Shown here: in pieces, positions 7,115 through 15,248 of the stretch
Numbering within the stretch: position 1 is the first letter of the stretch
Layout of the letters: every line of letters begins with the position of its first letter
IMG/VR virus record: IMGVR_UViG_3300038548_000094
Span: 1 to 30,077 of that record
From: a virus
Length of the DNA stretch: 30,077 bases
Reading direction: 5' to 3' (one strand)
Notes under the pieces: generated by a model
The model's database searches: none
Seen by the model: the letters and a program-made list of their open reading frames with translations, nothing else
What the model was told of the DNA's origin: nothing
Translations under genes and position numbers: made by a program

Positions 7115-8377
7115 ATGTCAGCAAACGCAGATGAAGTAAACCGACAATCTCCCACGCCTTCACAGGGCGGCGGCGAAGGCTCGGATTTACATTCAATTGC
7201 GAATAAGATCGAAGGGCTGCTCGATGATGACGGGCATTTCAACCCGACTCCCGATCAGCTCAGCAGATCTCACCCGGACTATGACCCTGATACTGATCCC
7301 CGGACCAGTAAGCAGGACCGCGACGAACGCGGGCGCTTCAAAGGCAACAAAGCTGCGGAAGCGACCGATGACGATACACAAACGACCGATCAAACGGATG
7401 CCACCGAAGATCGGGAATACGCAGCAGGCGATGAGCAAACCGAGGACACCGAGCAGCTAGATACTTCTACTGCCGGTGACACCGACGATGCTCAGACCGA
7501 ATCGGCAGTCGATGACGCCGCAACCGATGACGCAGAAACCGGCGACACTATTCAAACGCTCGCGCAGTTGGCGGAAGCACTAGAAACTCCAATCGAGGAT
7601 CTAAAGAATTCGCTTACGCACACGTTCAACGCAGCCGATGAAGAAGTCACGGTCACGCTCGCAGAATTAGAAGCTGGCTACCAAAAAGATGCTGATTACC
7701 GTAGGCAAACTGGCAAACTTGCAGATGACCGGCGCGCAGCCGAAGCGATCTATCAGAGCAACATGCAGCAATTTGAAGCGGCACACACTGTCGCTGCTCA
7801 GACGTTCAACGTCGCCGAGCAATTGTTTGCACAAGAGCTGAATGATCCGCGACTTGCTCAACTTCGCGAGAGCGACCCCGCAGAGTGGACTGCTCGGCGC
7901 GATGAAATTGGGCAGCGAGTCGGACAATTACAGCAAGCACGCCAACAAGCAGCGCAGCAATATGAATTCACTCGAAATCAGAATCGGGGGCAGTTAAAAG
8001 AAAGGGAAGGCATTGCTTTACGCGAACAGATCCCCGACTTTGGCAGCAACCACGTTCAAATTGCACGCGGCGCGATGGAATCGATTGGTTACTCGAAGCC
8101 TGAAATTTCCGAAATTTTCGATCATCGCCTTGTAATTGCCGCACTTGAATTAGCCGTTTTGCGGCAAGAAGTTGCGACATTTAAGGGCGAGAAAACGAAA
8201 GCGGCAGACGCAGTGAAGCGCATCAAAAAAGATGTGCCGAAATTGCAGAAGCCGGGCAAGCGGCAAATGAAGGGTAAAGGGATCAAGCGTGACAACGTGA
8301 CGCGACTACGCGAACGGGCAAAGAAATCTGGCTCGATTGATGACGCTGCGCGGGTAATCGAAACGATGATGCAATGA
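7115..8377 (+). CDS. Capsid scaffolding protein
   Basis: A 420-residue protein immediately upstream of the major capsid gene. Residues 1-150 are highly acidic and rich in Asp/Thr/Gln (TDDDTQTTDQTDATED and similar). A structured start, TLAQLAEALETPIEDLKNSL, is followed by VTLAELEAGYQKDADYRRQT, the 'sL.el..gy....d....' segment typical of phage scaffolds. A long Gln/Ala/Glu coiled coil follows (about 200-310), and the C-terminus is basic (KPGKRQMKGKGIKRD), the end that usually binds capsid subunits. It should guide procapsid assembly and leave before DNA entry. The ATG at 7115 has GGAG 10 nt upstream. Confidence 0.85.
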   Translation: MSANADEVNRQSPTPSQGGGEGSDLHSIANKIEGLLDDDGHFNPTPDQLSRSHPDYDPDTDPRTSKQDRDERGRFKGNKAAEATDDDTQTTDQTDATEDREYAAGDEQTEDTEQLDTSTAGDTDDAQTESAVDDAATDDAETGDTIQTLAQLAEALETPIEDLKNSLTHTFNAADEEVTVTLAELEAGYQKDADYRRQTGKLADDRRAAEAIYQSNMQQFEAAHTVAAQTFNVAEQLFAQELNDPRLAQLRESDPAEWTARRDEIGQRVGQLQQARQQAAQQYEFTRNQNRGQLKEREGIALREQIPDFGSNHVQIARGAMESIGYSKPEISEIFDHRLVIAALELAVLRQEVATFKGEKTKAADAVKRIKKDVPKLQKPGKRQMKGKGIKRDNVTRLRERAKKSGSIDDAARVIETMMQ

Positions 8378-8389
8378 GGTAGCCATCCC

Positions 8390-9406
8390 ATGTCAGCAAC
8401 AAACTTTGATCGTTTCGATCTAGCCACCGAAGGCGATAACGTCCGAGAAGATTTAACGGACGTGATTTATAATATATCGCCGACCGAAGTCCCGTTTCAA
8501 GCGAACGCGGGCCGAGGTAATGCAGATCAAACTCTGCACGAATGGCAGATCGATGAACTAGCTGCGGTCGATACGGGTAATGCCGCAATCGATGGCGCAG
8601 ACTTCGGGGCTGATGCTTCCGATCCGGCACAACGGATCGGCGTATTCAACCAAATCTCGATTAAGTACATCGCGGTTTCGCGACGTGCGAATATCGTCAA
8701 CAAAGCGGGCCGAAAATCTGAGCTGGCGTATCAAATCGCCAAAAAAGGTAAAGAGCTTCGGCGCGATGTTGAGGCGATTGCAACGCTGAATCAGGCGACT
8801 TTGCAGGGCAACAGCACGACCGCTTCACTCACAGCCGGACTCGGCGGCTGGATTGCTACTAACACCGTTCGCGGTGCCGGTGGCGCAGATCCAACGCTGA
8901 GCGGTGGCACATTCGGGCAACCGACAACTGCCGCCGTCGATTCGGCGACGCCTGTTGCACTGACAGAAACGAACATTCTGCAAGTGCTGCGCGAAGCGTA
9001 TATCGCAGGCGGCAATCCGAATATGATGATGTGTGGAACGACTGTGAAGCAGCGTTTCAGCAACTTCATGTTTACAGCAGGCGCTCGCATTGCCACGCAG
9101 CGACAGGATCAAGGTCCGGTCAATCGCGGCGGCGTTAGCGTTATCGGGGCTGTCGATGTTTACGTGTCAGATTTCACCGTGTTGGACGTGGTGCCGAACC
9201 GCTTCCAGCGTGAGCGGGATTTCTGGATTCTCGATACTGAGTATTGGGAGATCGCGTATCTCGACGGCTACAAGACGGAAACAATCGCGAAGATCGGCGA
9301 CGCCGAACGCAGGCACATTCTAGTTGACTGGTGCGTAGCCAGCCACAATGAAGCTGCGAGCGGCGTAGTTGCTGACGTTGATGAAACAACGGCAATGACT
9401 GCCTGA
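8390..9406 (+). CDS. Major capsid protein, SU10/DUF5309 type
   Basis: A 338-residue HK97-fold-type capsid subunit. The N-terminal arm holds REDLTDVIYNISPTEVPFQ and then LHEWQIDELAA, features of the SU10-like (PF17236, DUF5309) capsid family. SRRANIVNKAGRKSELAYQI and KGKELRRDVEAI form the probable spine-helix region. The later part (VDVYVSDFTVLDVVPNRFQ, DFWILDTEYWEIAYL, KIGDAERRHILVDWCVA) matches the conserved C-terminal P-domain strands of this family. A GAGGT Shine-Dalgarno (8376-8380) lies 9 nt before the ATG, and a GC-rich hairpin follows the gene. Order scaffold-capsid is canonical. Confidence 0.93.
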   Translation: MSATNFDRFDLATEGDNVREDLTDVIYNISPTEVPFQANAGRGNADQTLHEWQIDELAAVDTGNAAIDGADFGADASDPAQRIGVFNQISIKYIAVSRRANIVNKAGRKSELAYQIAKKGKELRRDVEAIATLNQATLQGNSTTASLTAGLGGWIATNTVRGAGGADPTLSGGTFGQPTTAAVDSATPVALTETNILQVLREAYIAGGNPNMMMCGTTVKQRFSNFMFTAGARIATQRQDQGPVNRGGVSVIGAVDVYVSDFTVLDVVPNRFQRERDFWILDTEYWEIAYLDGYKTETIAKIGDAERRHILVDWCVASHNEAASGVVADVDETTAMTA

Positions 9407-9427
9407 TACTCGCTAAAGCGGAGGCAT

Positions 9428-9451
9428 TCGGGGCGGGCTCGCCCGCCCCGA
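9428..9451 (+). terminator. GC-rich perfect hairpin after the capsid gene
   Basis: Positions 9428-9438 and 9441-9451 are perfect reverse complements, giving a 10-11 bp stem of nearly pure G/C around a CTCG loop. Only a mixed ATTCAATC follows, not a U-tract. It may therefore be a partial terminator or an mRNA 3' stabiliser that sets capsid message above downstream messages, rather than a full stop. Confidence 0.6.
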
Positions 9452-9475
9452 TTCAATCCCGCAGGAGTAACGAAG

Positions 9476-9976
9476 ATGCCACGTGTAAAGATCAAACAAA
9501 TGGACGAACGTGTAGCAACGAACGGGTTGCACATGGGCGGCGGACCGGAGCGACGCAAGTTGCAGCCCGGCGAAGTGATCGATATCAGCGAGGATTTTCT
9601 ACTTCCTGACGGGCGCGCTTTGCTCGATGTGATGTGGGAAACGAAAAAACTCGAAATGACGCTCGATCCCGCTTCCCGCCCGCTCGATTATCTCAACTAT
9701 CGAGAAGCTACACTCTGCGCTCCACAGTTCAAGCCACGTGACCCTTCGGAAGAAAACGAAAGAAACAAGGCGCGTGAAGCAGTAGCTTTGCGCATGTCCG
9801 AAGCAGAGTCAGAAGCAGTGCCGCCCATAGCGGACTCGCCCGCAGCCGATGACACGCTCGATGACTCTGAGCCCGAAGTCGCGGCAGAAGCGATTCCACC
9901 GACAGCGACAAATCGAAGGGCAGAGCGTCGAGCCGCATTACAGGCGGCAACACGTGGGGCAGCGATTTCTACTTGA
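9476..9976 (+). CDS. Head-associated protein, unknown (166 aa)
   Basis: AGGAG at 9463-9467 lies 8 nt before the ATG. The N-terminal 85 residues look folded (RVKIKQMDERVATNG, LQPGEVIDISEDFLLPDGRAL, LDYLNYREATLC). The C-terminal half is acidic and Ala/Glu/Pro-rich and ends in a short basic helix (NRRAERRAALQAATR). The 'G.HMGGGPERRKLQPGEVIDI' phrase suggests a small beta-barrel-like start. I cannot name a family. As the first gene after the capsid hairpin it may be a minor head or head-completion protein. Confidence 0.7.
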   Translation: MPRVKIKQMDERVATNGLHMGGGPERRKLQPGEVIDISEDFLLPDGRALLDVMWETKKLEMTLDPASRPLDYLNYREATLCAPQFKPRDPSEENERNKAREAVALRMSEAESEAVPPIADSPAADDTLDDSEPEVAAEAIPPTATNRRAERRAALQAATRGAAIST

Positions 9977-10304
9977 TATTGCACCGACAGGTGTAGAGCA
10001 CTATTGCGAAATAGATCACGATGGCGATGAACTGACGCTCATCGAGCACACACCTACGCGCATCGAAGATGAAATTCTCGATCACTGCGCGAAGCTGCGT
10101 GGTATGGCGCAAGGGCGCGGCAATGCGTTTCAGCATGCCGCCACAATCCCGATTAACACGTATCAAGCGTGGAAAAAAGAATGGCGCGAGCATTGGGCCG
10201 ATAAATTCACTTGGTCAACTTTTGAAGTAATGAAGTTGAACAGTCGCGACAATTGCAAACTTCGCACCGGGCACCAGCGCGGCGTTTACGGGAAACTATT
10301 GTGA
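9954..10304 (+). CDS. Small conserved-looking head-region protein (116 aa)
   Basis: The frame is open from 9849, but the upstream part encodes an out-of-frame, Arg-rich shadow of the previous gene. I place the start at GTG 9954, after AGGCGG (9942-9947), where protein-like sequence begins (GQRFLLDIAPTGVEHYCEID). The end carries PINTYQAWKKEWREHW and NSRDNCKLRTG. The latter resembles the 'LNdpdnrhFRt' ending seen in small phage proteins beside capsid genes. It overlaps the previous gene by 23 bp and the next by 4 bp. Function is unknown. Confidence 0.65.
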   Translation: MGQRFLLDIAPTGVEHYCEIDHDGDELTLIEHTPTRIEDEILDHCAKLRGMAQGRGNAFQHAATIPINTYQAWKKEWREHWADKFTWSTFEVMKLNSRDNCKLRTGHQRGVYGKLL

Positions 10305-10963
10305 GCACATTAGGACAACTCAAAACGTCCGTCGATGCGTGGCTCGCACGCGATGACGTTGCTGTGACCGGCTCGGACTTCACCGAGATTTTGTTGATCT
10401 CCGAATCGGAGATCGCACGCGATTTCCGTTTTGCCATTCAAGAAGCGAAAGCAACGCTGACATTTACCGGGCGCTCGCAAGATCTGCCCGATGATTTTCT
10501 CGAAGCGCGAAACCCGTTCATCGATGACAACATTCGCCGCATCGAGTACCAAACTCCGCAGGCGATTCGCGAAGGGCGCGCATGGGAAGATTCACGCGCC
10601 GGGCAGTTTTTCACGCTCGAAGGCAACAACGCATCCCCGCTGCTTGCGGGCGCGACATTCCAAATGACCATTACTGGACCGGGCACCGTGGCAGATCCGG
10701 TCGATATCGATATCAATTATTGGGCGCGCTTCCCGGCGCTCACTGCCGATCCCGACACTAACTGGATTTTGGTAAACCACTTCGACATTTATCTGTATTC
10801 GACGCTGCGGGTAGCGTGCGAATACATTCAAGAAGATGTGCTCGAAGATCGCTACGCGGGCAAATATGATCGCGTGATCGAGAAGCAGAACAAGCACGAA
10901 AATCGCAAGCGCTTCGGCGGCTTCCCGAAACAGGCTTACGGCAACCCGCGTGGCGTGATATGA
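10301..10963 (+). CDS. Head-tail adaptor protein, SU10 adaptor-like
   Basis: A 220-residue protein. GTG at 10301 overlaps the previous stop (GTGA) and begins with TLGQLKTSVDAWLARDDV. This 'TLgeLrt.v...l.R.d' opening, followed by IARDFRFAIQEAKATLTF, then DLPDDFLEARN, and a helical C-terminal part (FDIYLYSTLRVACEYIQED), matches phage adaptor proteins of the SU10/gp4-like class. These form the dodecameric ring between portal and tail nozzle. An upstream start at 10253 would add 16 basic residues (within an overlap) and is less likely. The next gene is the nozzle protein, as expected. Confidence 0.8.
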   Translation: MSTLGQLKTSVDAWLARDDVAVTGSDFTEILLISESEIARDFRFAIQEAKATLTFTGRSQDLPDDFLEARNPFIDDNIRRIEYQTPQAIREGRAWEDSRAGQFFTLEGNNASPLLAGATFQMTITGPGTVADPVDIDINYWARFPALTADPDTNWILVNHFDIYLYSTLRVACEYIQEDVLEDRYAGKYDRVIEKQNKHENRKRFGGFPKQAYGNPRGVI

Positions 10964-12459
10964 GCACGCAAGCAAATGTAGTGCAGTTCGGCGAATGGCT
11001 GCCGGATCTGCCCGAGTACCAGAATCCGGGCGCGTTGATCGCGCAGAATGTGATTCCGCAACTGCAAAGCTACCGCGCACTCAATTCGCTTTCGTCATTC
11101 TCGAACGCGCTTGCGAATGTCGCGCTCGGTGTATTTTGGGCGCAGGATGATGCAGGCGTGGTCAGCAACTTCGCGGGCGACGTTGATGCGCTCTATGAGC
11201 TGGCAGGCGGCAATAATTGGGTTGATGTTTCGGGCCCGAGTGCGCCCTATGCCGTGGACAATTGGGAGTTTACGAAATTCGGCGACAGGGTAATCGCTGC
11301 CGGATTTCAGACCGACTTGCAGCAATGGGATCTCGCATCATCGATAGCGTTCGGAGATCTCGCGGGCAGCCCGCCACGCGGCAGACGCATTGCGACCGTT
11401 CGCGATTTCGTAATGGTTGGCGATACCGATGTGAACGGCGGCGGCGGCGGCTCGAACGTGGGACCGAATTTCGTGCAGTGGTCCGGTTTCAACAATTCCG
11501 AGCTGTGGACTCCATCGCTCGGCACGCAGTCAGACTTTCAGGAATTATTCGGACGCGGCGGGCGCGTGCAAAAGATCGTGCCCGGCGAGTACGCCGTCAT
11601 TTTTATGGAGCAATCCATTTTCCGAGCGGACTATGCGGGCCCGCCGATTGTTTTCCAGTTCGATGAAGTCGAGCGCAAGAAAGGTACGCCCGCGCCGAAT
11701 TCCGTTGTGTGGAGCGGCGGGCTTATCTGGTATTACGGATGGGACGGCTTCTATGTGTTTGACGGGCAGCGTTCGCAGGAGATCTCAGCGAATCGCGTTT
11801 CAAACTGGTTCGCGCTAAACGCGGCAACCGACGCACTCGATTCGATGCGCGGCGCCGTTGATCGACGCAATCGGTTAGTGCTTTGGGCATTCCGCACCAG
11901 CGCATCGGCACCGATCAATGATCGGCTGATTATTTACAATTGGGCGGCGGACAAGTGGAGCATGGCAGAGATCGATACGCAGCTTATCGATGAATTTTTG
12001 TCGCCCGGTTTCACACTCGATGAGCTAGACGGACCGCTACCGCTCGGCATTGATCTCGAATCGATTCCAGTCGATAGCGACCAATTCGCGGGCGGCAATC
12101 TCAACTTGCAAGCCTTTGACGATCAGAATCAGGCAGCGACATTCGACGGCGTGCCGCTGCCTGCGACAATGGACACGAAAGAAATCAGCGGGCCCGACAA
12201 CTCGCGCATGTTTACGAATTCCGTTCGCCCATTAGTCGAAGCGAGCGGCACGCCGACGATCACGGTCGAGATCGGTTCGCGAAATCGATTGCAGGATAAC
12301 GTAGTTTTTACGCCGCCGAAGGCGCTCAACGCGATCAACGGCGAAGCAAATTTCAGAGTTAATTCACGATATCAACGCTATCGCGTCAACGTCGCCGATG
12401 GATTCGTTCACGGCAACGGCGTGAAAGCACAAAGCAGATTAAATGGAGGCAGGCGATGA
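10960..12459 (+). CDS. Tail nozzle / DNA stabilisation protein
   Basis: A 499-residue protein starting with ATGA overlap to the adaptor. It opens with VQFGEWLPDLPEYQNPGALIAQNVIP, the 'DlP.y.npG...a.NviP...gY' start of podovirus nozzle/gp10-like proteins. Then come beta-propeller-like repeats (FAGDVDALYEL, VRDFVMVGDT, VQWSGFNNSELWTP) and PNSVVWSGGLIWYYGWDGFYVFDG near residues 246-269. The last third is rich in beta structure and polar residues. Members form a ring under the adaptor and close the tail channel until ejection. A stretch of Gly and Asn (NGGGGGSN) near residue 160 is a probable loop. Confidence 0.8.
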   Translation: MSTQANVVQFGEWLPDLPEYQNPGALIAQNVIPQLQSYRALNSLSSFSNALANVALGVFWAQDDAGVVSNFAGDVDALYELAGGNNWVDVSGPSAPYAVDNWEFTKFGDRVIAAGFQTDLQQWDLASSIAFGDLAGSPPRGRRIATVRDFVMVGDTDVNGGGGGSNVGPNFVQWSGFNNSELWTPSLGTQSDFQELFGRGGRVQKIVPGEYAVIFMEQSIFRADYAGPPIVFQFDEVERKKGTPAPNSVVWSGGLIWYYGWDGFYVFDGQRSQEISANRVSNWFALNAATDALDSMRGAVDRRNRLVLWAFRTSASAPINDRLIIYNWAADKWSMAEIDTQLIDEFLSPGFTLDELDGPLPLGIDLESIPVDSDQFAGGNLNLQAFDDQNQAATFDGVPLPATMDTKEISGPDNSRMFTNSVRPLVEASGTPTITVEIGSRNRLQDNVVFTPPKALNAINGEANFRVNSRYQRYRVNVADGFVHGNGVKAQSRLNGGRR

Positions 12460-13337
12460 GCGGTGGCGGCGGCGGACTGAGTGCGGCATTACAAAACTTG
12501 CGGGGGCAACTCCCTGAAAACATCGGCGGCACGGGCACGTTTCCCGGCATGCCGCAAAATCAGCAGCCTATGGCGCCGCAGAATTACAATTACGGGCAGC
12601 AAGGCACGTACAACACGCTCGCGCAGGACATGCAGCAGGGCAACACGGGCGCGTATAACTTCGGCGGAAATCAGTTCAATTACTCGCCCTACGGCATGAG
12701 CAATCAAAGCCCTAGCTCGAACTATTTTCAGTATTCGAGCGATCCGAATCGCAATCCGAATCAGTACACGAATCCGAACATTCAGCAGCCGCCCGGACAA
12801 GATCAGAATCAGCAGCCTTATCCGTGGTTTCCGACTCAGCAGCCGATCATGGGCGGCGGCGGACAGTTCGGACAAGGCTTCGGCGGCGACGGCGGGCGCT
12901 TCGGACGCGGCGGCGGCAGCTTTGCCGGACGCGGCGGCGGCGGCATGCCGGGACGTTTCAACAATGCCGGACGCGGCGGCGGACAAGGCTACGGCGGCGC
13001 CTATGGCGGCGGCGGCTTCGGCAACTTCGGCGGCTTCGATAATTACAGCCGCATGCAGCAGGGCGGCGCGATGCCTTACGGTGGCGGCGGCGGATTCCAG
13101 AGCAATTACGGATCGCCATTCAGCGGCGGCGGGCAGCAGGCAATGCTCATGGCGGAAAATCGCTACCAGCAACCGGGGCAAGCGCAAACGCCGAACCAAA
13201 TTCAGCCCGCGCAGCAAGTCGAGCAGTATCGTAATTATCGCTCGCCGTTCGCAGGCGGCGGACAGTCAACGCAGTACGGTCCGCAGTTCGGCGGCTACGG
13301 CGGCGGCGGCTACGGTGGGGGCATGCAGTGGCGTTAG
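12456..13337 (+). CDS. RGG/prion-like low-complexity protein
   Basis: A 293-residue protein made almost wholly of Gly, Gln, Asn, Tyr, Phe, Pro and Ser. The first 130 residues are Q/N/Y/P-rich (YNYGQQGTYN, NPNQYTNPNIQQPPGQDQ). The middle is Gly/Phe/Arg-rich with RGG-box-like repeats (FGRGGGSFAGRGGGG, NAGRGGGQGYGG). The end has repeated RSPFAGGG/SPFSGGG and GGYGGGG units. It resembles disordered RGG or prion-like domains that drive condensates or bind RNA in other organisms. No folded domain is visible. ATGA overlap with the nozzle gene and 10-bp overlap with the next gene argue that it is a real translated gene. It may be an internal or ejected virion protein, since its neighbours are. Confidence 0.8.
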   Translation: MSGGGGGLSAALQNLRGQLPENIGGTGTFPGMPQNQQPMAPQNYNYGQQGTYNTLAQDMQQGNTGAYNFGGNQFNYSPYGMSNQSPSSNYFQYSSDPNRNPNQYTNPNIQQPPGQDQNQQPYPWFPTQQPIMGGGGQFGQGFGGDGGRFGRGGGSFAGRGGGGMPGRFNNAGRGGGQGYGGAYGGGGFGNFGGFDNYSRMQQGGAMPYGGGGGFQSNYGSPFSGGGQQAMLMAENRYQQPGQAQTPNQIQPAQQVEQYRNYRSPFAGGGQSTQYGPQFGGYGGGGYGGGMQWR

Positions 13338-13783
13338 CGGCAACAGAAGAAGTTTTCGACGAAATCGAAACGCCGATAGGCGGCGTGCCCGCCGAGCAGT
13401 TGATGAACGTGTGGCACAAAGTCGAGCCGATGCTTGCCCGCGTTGTGAAAGAAGAATGCGGCTACACGCTCGAATCGCTGCTGACTGAATTGCAGTTTTC
13501 GCGCATGCAGCTATGGGTGATCGGAGATTTTCAAGGCGTGGTCATTACGCAAATTCGCGTGTGTCCGCCGCCCGTGCCGCCGATACTTTGGGTGCAGTTT
13601 TTTGCTGGCGATCACATGCAGGACTGGCTCACGGATTGGAAAGATGTAATGGAAGCGTTCGCTCGCCACAACGGATGCAATGCAATCGAATTCGCCGGGC
13701 GCAAAGGCTGGAATAAAATTTCAGAAATGCACCCCGAGTACAAGGCGAAGTGGACGATTTTTCGGAGAGAATTAGATGGGTAG
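13328..13783 (+). CDS. GNAT-like internal/virion-region protein (151 aa)
   Basis: GTG start at 13328 inside the end of the previous gene, and the end overlaps the next gene by 8 bp. The middle has alternating strands LQFSRMQLWVIGD, GVVITQIRVCPPPVPPILWVQFFAG and then WKDVMEAFARHNGCNAIEFAGRKGWNKI (about residues 104-131). The last segment is like the 'A+..Gc..i.+..gR.gW' strand-helix of GNAT-fold proteins found near tail genes of podoviruses and compared there with T7 internal protein gp13. The acetyl-CoA-binding R/QxxGxG/A signature is not seen, so an enzyme is unlikely. A structural use of the fold is the best guess. Confidence 0.6.
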   Translation: MALAATEEVFDEIETPIGGVPAEQLMNVWHKVEPMLARVVKEECGYTLESLLTELQFSRMQLWVIGDFQGVVITQIRVCPPPVPPILWVQFFAGDHMQDWLTDWKDVMEAFARHNGCNAIEFAGRKGWNKISEMHPEYKAKWTIFRRELDG

Positions 13784-15248
13784 CAAGAGCGACCAAACTT
13801 CGACCCAAACAAGTACACCGTGGGAAGGGCAGCAACCGTATCTGACGGATTTATTTTCGCAGGCGCAGCAGCTCTATGGCGCGGGCGGGCCGCAGTATTT
13901 CCCCGGTCAGACCGTCGCACCATTCTCGCCGCAAACGCAGATGGGAATGGATCTGACCACGCAGCGCGCACTCGGCGGCGATCCGTCGATGCAGGGCTTC
14001 GGAAATTATTTATCGAACACGTTCAATCAGCAGCAAATGGACCCGAACCAAATTGCACAGTATGGAGTGCAGGGCATCGGTCAAGGTCGAGATCTTTTGC
14101 AGCAGGCAGGACAAGGCGCCATCGGATTACCGGGCGCCTCACAGTATGCGGGGGGCGTGACGAATCCCTACACGTCTGCTCTTATGGGCAGCTCGGGATA
14201 CGGCGGGTTAGGCGAGGCCAGCCAATTTTTCGGACAAGGGCAAGGCGCGCTCCCCGCAGCTACATCATTCGCGCAGAACATGATGCAAACGCCGGGCGGC
14301 GGCGCCATCGATCCCGCCGCAGCGCAGCAGCTCGGCGCGACGGCGGGCGGATCGTATCTCGGCAGCAATCCGTATCTCGATCAAATGTATGACGTTGCCG
14401 CAGGCAAAGTCGGCAAATCGTTTCAGGAACAGATCATGCCCGGCATACAGGGGCAGTTCGGTGCCGCTGGACGCACCGGAAGCGGCATGCAGGCGCTTAC
14501 GAGTGCAAACGCAGCAGGGCAAGCCGCCGAGCAGCTTCGTGGCTTAGCGGGCGACATATACGCCCCTGCGTATGAATCCGAGCGCGGGCGACAAGTGCAG
14601 GCAGCCGGGCAGCTCGGCCAGCTCGGGCTCGGTGGCGGACAGCTACAGCTCGGCGCGGGCGGACTCGCGGGCGATATCTTCGGCCAGCAAGGGCAGCGGC
14701 TCGGCATGGCGGCGGATATGTACGGGCAGCAGCGCGGACTCGGGCAGCAGGCAATGCAGCAAGCCGGGCAGCTTGGACTCGGCGGCGGGCAGCTCGCTTC
14801 GCAGCTCTACGGCACGGGCATGCAGGGCATGCTCGGCGCGGGCGGCTCACTCGGGCAGCTCGGCGTAGGCGGCATGGGCGGGCTCACGGATCTGTACGGG
14901 CAGCAAGGGCAGCAGCAATTCCGAGCGGGATCGCTGGCGCCGAGTTATCAGGGCATGCAGTACGGCGACATTCAGCAGCTTATGAACATGGGCGCGATGA
15001 ACGAAGATCAGGCGCAGCGACTCATTCAAGGCGATATGGATCGCTGGAATTTCCAACAGAATGCGCCCGCGCAAAATCTCGGCAACTACGCGAACACAAT
15101 TTACGGACTGCCGGGCGGCTACGGTACGCAAACCAGTACCACGCCGGGCGGCTCGCGACTCGGCGGCGCATTCGGCGGCGCGATGGCAGGCTCAGCGATG
15201 GGACCGTGGGGCATGCTCGGCGGCGGCATCTTAGGAGCACTCGGCTAA
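13776..15248 (+). CDS. Gly/Gln-rich ejection or virion protein with repeats
   Basis: A 490-residue protein opening with SKSDQTSTQTSTPWEGQQPYLTDLFSQAQQLY and FPGQTVAPFSPQTQMGM. This 'PW..QQPyL..l...A..lY....p.yfpg.tv.pfs..tq.gm' start is recurrent in phage virion proteins next to nozzle and ejection genes. Residues about 270-390 hold degenerate repeats of GQLGLGGGQL and YGQQGQ/YGQQRG. The C-terminus is a glycine-zipper hydrophobic segment (GGAFGGAMAGSAMGPWGMLG) able to cross or enter a membrane. I infer a protein delivered with the DNA that helps cross the cell envelope. It ends directly before the next gene. Confidence 0.7.
   Translation: MGSKSDQTSTQTSTPWEGQQPYLTDLFSQAQQLYGAGGPQYFPGQTVAPFSPQTQMGMDLTTQRALGGDPSMQGFGNYLSNTFNQQQMDPNQIAQYGVQGIGQGRDLLQQAGQGAIGLPGASQYAGGVTNPYTSALMGSSGYGGLGEASQFFGQGQGALPAATSFAQNMMQTPGGGAIDPAAAQQLGATAGGSYLGSNPYLDQMYDVAAGKVGKSFQEQIMPGIQGQFGAAGRTGSGMQALTSANAAGQAAEQLRGLAGDIYAPAYESERGRQVQAAGQLGQLGLGGGQLQLGAGGLAGDIFGQQGQRLGMAADMYGQQRGLGQQAMQQAGQLGLGGGQLASQLYGTGMQGMLGAGGSLGQLGVGGMGGLTDLYGQQGQQQFRAGSLAPSYQGMQYGDIQQLMNMGAMNEDQAQRLIQGDMDRWNFQQNAPAQNLGNYANTIYGLPGGYGTQTSTTPGGSRLGGAFGGAMAGSAMGPWGMLGGGILGALG

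Noticed and set aside
12489-13217. Leftward open frame of 242 codons opposite the RGG-like gene
   Set aside because: It is Ala/Val/Arg-rich as expected from reading GGC/GCC-type repeats backward, has no coupled neighbour, and the plus-strand gene is tied in by overlaps at both ends.
14585-14930. CRISPR-like array
   Set aside because: Repeats are degenerate, in frame and codon-based (GQLGLGGG), without constant-length unique spacers.
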